Shown here: piece by piece, positions 44,746 through 53,700 of the stretch
Layout of the letters: the number at the start of each line of letters is the position of its first letter
Numbering within the stretch: position 1 is the first letter of the stretch
Assembly: GCF_003013475.1 (NCBI RefSeq)
Contig: NZ_PXZO01000009.1
Location: 1-64,000, forward strand
Length of the DNA: 64,000 bases
Reading direction: 5' to 3'
From: Brevibacillus porteri
Lineage (GTDB): Bacteria; Bacillota; Bacilli; Brevibacillales; Brevibacillaceae
Notes under the pieces: model-generated
Databases searched by the model: none
Told to the model about the DNA's origin: nothing
Seen by the model: the letters and a program-made list of their open reading frames with translations, nothing else
Translations under genes and position numbers: made by a program

Positions 44746-47700
44746 TGGGCTTGATTTGATGAAACAGGAAGGTAGCCAAGAGTTGCCGCAACCTGCAACG
44801 GTCGTACATTCAACAGCACCCTCTGAGAATCATGCAGCGAATGCCAATGAAGAAATTGCGATCATCGGGATGGCAGGTCGTTATCCAGAGGCCAAAAATC
44901 TCCATGAATTCTGGATAAATTTAAAAGAGGGCAAAGACTGCATCAAAGAAGTCCCGAAATCTCGCTGGGATTGGCAGCAGTTTGGAGAACTCAAATCCCC
45001 TTCTGGAAAGCAGATGTCCAAATGGGGAGGGTTTATTGAAGACCATGATTGCTTTGATTCTCCATTTTTCAGAATATCCCCGCGGGAAGCAGAAACGATG
45101 GACCCCCAAGAGCGGTTGTTTTTGGAAACATGCTGGGAAGCAATGGAAGACGCGGGTTATACGCCGAAGACGATTGTTCCGCCTCGGGGGAGCAGTAACA
45201 GGCGGCAGGTTGGTGTCTTTGTTGGCGTGATGCACAAGGATTATTCCCTAATCGGAGCGGAAGCGATGTCTCGGGGAGAAATGTTCCCGTTATCGTTGAA
45301 CTATGCACCGATTGCCAATCGCGTTTCCTATTTCTGCAATTTTCATGGTCCGAGCATGGCGATTGACACCGTATGCTCCTCCTCGCTGACGGCTGTTCAT
45401 TTGGCGCTGGAGAGCATCAAGCGCGGAGAATGTGAGGTAGCATTGGCGGGTGGCGTCAATTTATCCTTGCATCCTGGAAAATACTTGTCCTATGGCATGA
45501 TGGATATGCACGCTAGTGATGGCTATTGTCATACCTTTGGCAAGGATGGCGATGGATATGTTTCTGGAGAAGGCGTCGGTACCGTCGTGTTAAAGCCATT
45601 GCGCCAAGCGATTGAGGATGGAGATCATATTTATGCCGTGGTAAAAGGAAGTAGTGTGAATCACGTCGGATCGGTGAGCGGGCCTTCCGTACCAAGCCCT
45701 GTTGCTCAAGCAGAAGTGATTACAGCATGCCTGGAAAAGAGCGGTGTGGACGCGCGAACGATTCGGTATGTGGAAGCGCACGGGACCGGAACTTCTTTAG
45801 GTGATCCCATTGAAATTCAAGGATTGGTGAAAGCGTTCCGTCAATATACAGAGGATCAGCAGTTTTGCGCTATTGGCTCTGTGAAATCGAATATCGGACA
45901 TGCAGAATCTGCTGCGGGTATCAGCGGTCTGCAAAAAGCTGTTCTTCAGCTCCACCATAAAACGCTCGTTGCTTCCTTACATGCCAAGGAAGTGAATCCG
46001 TTTATTGATTTTGCGCAATCTCCTTTTTATGTACAGCAACGGACAGAAGAATGGAAATCGGAGAGCATGAAAAACGGTCAAGAAGTCACCGTTCCGAGGC
46101 GATCAGGGGTAAGTTCGTTTGGAGCTTCGGGGTCCAATGCCCATATTATTTTGGAAGAATACATTCCAGCGGAAACAAAGCCGAAAGCGCGATCCATTGG
46201 CCATAAAAATCACTCAGTGATGATTCCGCTATCTGCCAAGAATAAGGAACGATTGCAAGCCTATGCGCAAAAAGTAGCGGAGTTTCTAAAAGGGGCATCA
46301 TCAGACAATCACCCTCAACTACGCACGGAAGAGAAGCGAAATCAGCTTCAAGAAATGCTGGAGAAGAAGCTTCGGGGGATTTTATCCAGTATTATTCACG
46401 TGGGAGAAAACAGCATTGAGATGGAACAAGAGTGGCATGAATACGGAGTAGACCTCGTTCAAATCACACAGCTAACGCAAAAACTGCAAGAGGAGCTGCA
46501 TATTCAGCTAGATATCAAGGAGTTCGATCAAAGCAGCTCCATTGCTTCCGTCATCGCTTCTCTCCTAGATAACCATCGAGACGATATAGAGGGAGAAGGT
46601 CAGTCTTTTGCTGATCCAGCAGCGCAAATCGATCTGGAAAATGTGGCGTATACTTTGCAAGTTGGACGAGAAGGGATGAGGGAACGAGTAGCCTTTGTTG
46701 TCGAGGATATACCTGAGTTGATCGGAAAATTGGAAGCTTATTCGAGAGGCGAGAATACGATCGATACTTGTTGGGAAGGGAGTTTGAAGCCTAACAACGA
46801 GTCATCCGGATTCCAAAGCTGGATTGCAGAAGGCAACATCAGAAAAATGGCTGAATGTTGGGTGACAGGCTATGAAGTGGATTGGGAACAGCTTTATCTG
46901 AATAACAAACCTAGACGTGTTCCCTTGCCGACGTACCCATTTGCGAAGAATCGTTATTGGATTCCAGAGAGCAAAATGAAATCTGTAAGCGGCAAGACAG
47001 CAGCTCCATTCACGAGTGAAACTGTGATTCATCCACTGCTGCAACGGAATACTTCTGATTTTTCTGAACAGAGGTTTAGCTCCACTTTTACAGGTCAGGA
47101 GTTTTTCCTATCGGATCATGTCGTGAAGAATCAGAGAATCGTGCCGGGAGTTGCCTATCTGGAGATGGCGAGAGCAGCAGCAGAGCAAGCAACGGCTGCC
47201 TTGACCGAAGAACCAGCCAAGATTCAACTCAAAAACGTGGTTTGGACACGACCAATTGTTGTGGGGGACCAACCTGTACAGATCCATATCGGTCTTGTTC
47301 CCGAAGAGAATGGTGAAATTAGTTTTGAAATCTATAGCGAGTCGGAGGCTATGGATGCAGAACCAGTCGTACACAGTCAGGGCAGCGTCATACTTCATTC
47401 CGTTGTTGAGAAACATGCCTTGAATCTGTCGTCCTTACAAGCGGAGTGCGGTCATCGTGAGTTTTCATCCGATCAATGCTACAGCATTTTTCATTCAATA
47501 GGAATGGATTATGGTTCGGCACATCAAGGAATTGACACCTTGTATGTAGGGGAGGGCAAAGTATTAGCCAAGCTAACCTTGCCTGCCTCCGTCTCCGAAA
47601 TGGAGAACCCTTTTGTCCTGCATCCAAGCTTAATGGATTCTGCCTTGCAGGCATCTATAGGGCTTATGATGGGTGAGGAAGATATCCCATCAGCGGATGG

Positions 47701-50700
47701 CGATTCCAGTCGCAAGCCCTCCTTGCCTTTTGCCATGGAGGAAGTTGAAATTCACAACAAGTGCACATCCTCAATGTGGGCGTACGTTCGTTACAGTGCT
47801 AACAGCAGCGCAGATGACAAGGTACAGAAGCTAGATATTGATTTGTGCGATGACCAAGGAACCGTTTGTGTACGAATAAAGGGATATTCCATGCGAGTGC
47901 TGGAGGACGGGAAGCCAGCGAATCACGTTTCTTCGAGCAGCGCTTCTTCTGTACCCTCACTGGAGCCTCCGGTGGGGAATCTCATGCTGTCCGCTGTGTG
48001 GGATGTGACTCCCGTTGAGAAGGGGCAGCTTTTCCCTACTGCTGATGAACAGGTTGTCATTGTGGGGGGAAATGAAGAGAATGGGAGCGCGATTCAACCA
48101 TACTATCCACGAGCAAAAGTGTTGTCCATTAAGGCTGAGAATACGATTGAGGAAATCGTACACCGACTAGAAGAGCTTGGTTCCATTGATCATATGGTGT
48201 GGATCGCTCCTTTTGATGCGATAGATTCCTTGGCGGATCATCGATTAATCGCGGGGCAGGATCAGGGAGTGATTCTATGCTTCCGAACGATTAAAGCCTT
48301 GCTTCGCTTGGGATACGGAAGTAAGGAGTTAGGGTGGAGTGTCATCACGGTTCAATCCCAGCCCATTCGGAATACAGATGTTGTGAATCCTTGTCACGCC
48401 AGTATTCACGGGTTAATTGGTTCGATGGCGAAGGAATATCCAAACTGGAAGATTCGACTCATGGATGTAGAGGCCGAATCTGAATGGCCGTTGGATGATA
48501 TGTTGAGGCTGCCAAGAGATCGTCAGGGTCGTCCGTGGGTGTATCGTCAGGGAGAATGGTATCGCCAACAGTTGCTTACCATCGACCATCCTCCGATCGA
48601 TCAGACACGGTTGAGGCAGGGTGGCATTTATTTGGTGATTGGCGGTGCTGGTGGCATCGGCGAAGCATGGACCGAATATATGATTCGTACCTATCAAGCC
48701 CAGATCATATGGATGGGTCGTCGTCAAAAAAATGAAGAGATTCAAGCGAAGATGGATAGACTTGCCGCTTTTGGACCAGCACCAGACTATATAACAGCGG
48801 ATGCAACGCAGCAGAACGCTTTGCAACAAGCTTATGAACAAATAAAGCAAACGTATAGACGGATTGACGGAGTTGTTCATTCTGCCATGGTCTTGGTTGA
48901 GGAGAGCTTGGAGACTATGCAAGAGGAAGGTTTCCGAGCAGTGCTTTCATCTAAGGTTGATGTGAGTGTGAACATCGCGTTGGTGTTTGAGAAGGAACCT
49001 TTGGATTTCGTATTATTCTTCTCTTCGCTCATGGCAGTTACGAAAGCTCCGAAGCAAAGCAACTACGCTGCCGGATGTACCTTTAAGGATGCATATGCTC
49101 ATCAATTGACCCAAGCATGGCCATGTGCGGTGAAACTGATCAATTGGGGATATTGGAGCAGTGGGCAAGTGGAAGAGTCTCATCAAGAGATGGTAGAAAC
49201 CTATCGTCGTTTGGAGCAAATCGGCATTGGTCTTATTCAGCCTCCAGAAGCTATGCAAGCTGTAGAGACACTTCTCGCAGGAGCCATGAATCAAATTGCT
49301 TTCATGAAGATAACGAAGCCTATTGTCATTGAAGGGATGAAGGTAGAAGAGTGGGTGGATGTTCACCCTGAACTTTATCCATCCATGCTACAGTTGTCTG
49401 CCCATGAAAATGAAGGGCTTGCTGATGTAGCGGCTGCCTTTATCGAGGAGCGGTTGAAGCAGGAGCAATCTGCAAGAATTCGGATTCTCGAGATCGGAGC
49501 AGGTGCAGAATCTACCCGTTCCTTGATTTCACAGAAATTACATGCCTATCAAGAGCTTATGAGCTTCCAAGTTTTTGATCCAGAAGCAGCGTTAAGTGAA
49601 CTAGGAATGCATGCTGGTGAATACGACCTGATTATCACAGCTGATAAACTGCACGCAGCTCAGCATATTCGCCAAGCCATGCGTAACTGCAAGTATCTCT
49701 TAAAAAGGAATGGTCTGCTTCTACTAGAACTTTCATTGCCTCTGGAAGCTTGGCAGAAAGTGTTGAAAGATGAGGGCTACCGAGTTGTCTCCTATCCACA
49801 GCTGATAATTGCTGAAAGTGACGGCGTTGTCCGCAAGTCCAAACAACAGCAGAAATCAATGGGGACCTCAGCTTCTACTCAGCCAAGTCCTCTAGCTACA
49901 GACAGAGGAACAAGCACGGAGGATATGCTTCATGAGAAAAGCATCGCTTATTTCAAGCAATTGGTCGGAGAAACACTGAAAATTCCATTTGACCAGATCG
50001 ACTCTTCTGCCGCCCTGGAGGAGTATGGCATTGATTCGATTATGATTGTGCAAATGACGAATGTCTTACGGAAAAAATTGCATCAGATCAGCACGACCCT
50101 CTTTTTTGAATATCAAACGATTGATGCGCTGGTCGAGCATTTCATGACAACACAAACGGATGAATTACTAGCTTTAGTAGGAATAGATGAACAGCAGCCT
50201 GTTCAAAAGCAAGTAACCAACTCAGCAGCTACTGCAAAGCCAACCAGAGAGCAAGCTGGCTCGGTATTTCGAAAGGCAAAGTCTCGCCGTTTCCTGCAAG
50301 CTCTTGATACGGAAGCGGAAAAACCAGCAGCGCCATCCAGACAGGATGTGGCGATCATTGGTCTTTCAGGTCGTTATCCGCAAGCGGAAGATGTCTGGGA
50401 GTTTTGGTCTCGCCTGAAAGAAGGGAAGAATTGTATCACAGAAGTACCGGAGGATCGTTGGAGCTGGCAAGAATATTTCAGCGAAGAAAAAGGAAAAAGA
50501 GGATACATGTACACCAAATGGGGCGGTTTCATCGAGGATATGGATAAATTCGACCCGCTATTTTTCCAAATTTCTCCTAACGAAGCGGAGCAAATGGACC
50601 CTCAGGAGCGCTTATTTTTAGAAACGGCATACGCAAGTATGGAGGATGCGGGTTATACTCCTGCGACATTAGGAGAAAGCAGAAAAATTGGTGTGTTTGT

Positions 50701-53700
50701 TGGTGTCATGAATGGAAATTACCCAGCAGGAACGAGCTATTGGTCGATTGCCAATCGCCTTTCCTACTTGTTCAATTTCCAAGGACCAAGTCTAGCAGTG
50801 GATACGGCATGCTCCTCTTCTTTGACGGCGATCCATTTAGCCTTGGAAAGCCTGTACAGTGGTACAAGTGAATGTGCCATCGCAGGCGGGGTCAATTTAA
50901 TTGTCGATCCGTTCCACTATATTCGACTGTCTGGAGCGACTATGCTTTCTGCTGGTGACTGCTGCAAGTCGTTTGGCGACCAAGCGGATGGCTTCGTAGA
51001 TGGAGAAGGTGTGGGAGCTATCGTATTGAAGCCTCTGCAAAAGGCGATTGCCGACGGTGACCACATATACGGCGTAATCAAGGGAAGCATGCTCAATGCA
51101 GGCGGCAAAACAAATGGATATACGGTTCCCAACCCAATCGCGCAGTCGCAGGTAATCCACGAGGCATTGCAGCGGGCAGGAGTGGACGCTCGTGCCGTCA
51201 GCTATATCGAAGCACACGGTACAGGGACCGCTTTGGGAGATCCAATCGAGATTGCGGGACTGACTCGCGCATTTGGACAAGATACGAAAGACAAGCAATT
51301 CTGCGCCATCGGCTCGGCCAAGTCGAACATTGGGCATACGGAGAGCGCGGCAGGAATTGCGGGATTGACCAAAATATTGCTTCAGATGAAGTACGGTCAA
51401 ATAGCACCATCCCTGCACGCTGAGGTAATGAATCCAAACATTGATTTCAGTCAAACGCCATTTATGGTTCAGCAACAGCTGACTGAATGGAAGCGACCCA
51501 TCATGGAGATCAACGGAGTAACCAAGGAGTATCCGAGAATCGCTGGGCTATCGTCTTTTGGGGCGGGAGGAGCTAATGTCCATATTGTCATCGAAGAGTA
51601 CCTCGAAAAAGATAGACAGCCCGAGAGTAGCATTCAGCCACAGCAACCAAACATGATCGTTCTCTCAGCGAAGAACGAAGAGAGACTGTTCGCTCAAGTG
51701 AATCGATTATTGAAGGCGATCAAAGAAGAAGCATTCACCAATGCCCAATTGACTGACGTCGCTTTTACGCTTCAAGTAGGGCGGGAAGCGCTGGAAGAAC
51801 GCTTGGCTGTTATCGTCCGATCAGTGGGTGAGCTTGCGGAAAAACTAACGCAGTTTGCAGAAGGAGCAGAGAACATTGCCGAGCTGTATCGTGGGCGAGT
51901 GAAGCGCAATCATGACACGGTAGCTCTTTTTGCTGATGAGGATATGAAGCAAACAGTGGAGACATGGATTGCCAAGGGGAAATATGCTAAACTGCTGAAT
52001 CTTTGGGTCAAGGGCGTCTCTTTTGACTGGAATAAGCTATATAGCGAAGATAAGCCGCGCCGCGTCAGTTTGCCTACCTATCCTTTTGCCAGGGAGCGTT
52101 ATTGGATAGACGTTCAAAAACCAATGGCAACAAGTAGGACTAAAGCTTCTTCCGTTAACGGGGATATCCTCCATCCATTGCTTCATAAGAACACTTCTGA
52201 CCTCTATGAGCTGAGATACAGTTCCAGCTTTACAGGGCAGGAGTCGTTCTTGGCAGATCATCTTGGAAACGGGCAGCGCCTCTTTCCACTCACTGCTTAT
52301 CTGGAAATGGCACGGGCGGCAGTGAAACAGGCAGCAGGAGATCGAGAGGGGACTTTATCTGGAATCCGAATGACTCATGTTGCTACAGATGTTCCGCTAT
52401 TGGTGGGCGATGATCTGGTTCAGGTACACCTGGTTATCTACCCAGAGGACACTGGAGTGCTTGCTTATGCAATCTACAGCGAATCGAAAGAAGAGGAGAC
52501 CAGGTCTGTGGTACACAGCCAAGGTATGGTCGAATTCACTTCGCTCGTTGAAGCACCCATGTTGGATATACCTGCCTTGCAAGCCGAGAGCAGTGAGGTG
52601 CTTACTGCCCAAAAATGCTACGAGCTGTTTCAAGGGATTGACCAAGTATACAGGACACGAGGACAAGTATTGGTAAAACTCTCCTTGCCTTCGATTGCCA
52701 TGGAGCCAGCAGGACAATTCGTTCTCCATCCTAGCCAGCTGGAGTCTCTGTTGCAGTCATCTCGTTATCTCATCACGGAGTCTACATCATCTGACAACAT
52801 CAGCTCCATCCAACCAAATGGTACGTTTACCCTTGAAGAGATGGAGATCTTCGAAAATCATCCTGCTGTCATGTATGCTCTCATTCGATCCAGTGATGAA
52901 TCGGAGAACAAGAAAATAGATATCGATATATGTGATGAGTCAGGCAGAATTGGCGTGAGGATAAAAGGTTTTGCAGTTGGAAGTGAAAAACGGGATGCGA
53001 CGGAGAGAGAGACTCAAGAAACAGTGACTTCCGCTCCAGCGCTGATGGGAACCACGATGCTCACGCCAGTATGGAACGCCGTGTCTGTAGAAAAAGGGGA
53101 AGTCATTCCAGCAACAAGTGATCAAGTAGTCATCGTTTGCGCCGAAGAAAAGGACAGAAGTCTCCTTCAACGTCATTACCCTCAAGCTACTGTTTTACCG
53201 CTTCAGTCAGATGACTCTATTGAGGCTATCGCAAGTAAGCTGCAAGAGCGGGGTGTGATCGATCATATCATGTGGGTGGCTCCTAACAGCCCAGTGGAAT
53301 CTGTAAAAGAGGAGTCCTTGATGATTGGGCAGGAGCGGGGCGTTATTCAAGTTTTCCGCTTGATCAAGGCTTTGCTTGCGTTGGAGTATCAGACGAGAGA
53401 CTTGGGCTGGACGATCATTACTGTTCAGGCGCAGGCTATCTACAAAAAAGATACGGTTCATCCAACGCATGCCAGCATCCACGGGTTGATCGGATCGATG
53501 GCGAAGGAATATCCGAACTGGAAGGTAAGACTCGTCGATTTGGACGCGCATGCCGATTGGCCGCTACGCGATATTTTTGCTTTACCTGCCGACGCTCATG
53601 GAAACGCTTGGGCATATCGTGGACATGCGTGGTTTCGCCAGCAGCTAATGCCCGTGCAGAGTCCTTCCATTAACCAAACCGTCTACAAACAGCATGGAGT

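Larger units (their letters stand above)
44855..50180 (+). other. Module 12: KS11-[psiACP]-DH-KR-psi-cMT-ACP
   Basis: KS11 (Cys 45374-45376, HGTGT intact), an interrupted linker, DH7 (His 47117-47119; HVVKNQRIVP has Asn where Gly is usual), KR7 (Tyr 49064-49066; LVE instead of the B-type LxD), an eroded cMT (49345-49840) and ACP13 (Ser 50036-50038). Expected product is an olefin without alpha-methyl if the cMT is dead. Confidence 0.82.
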
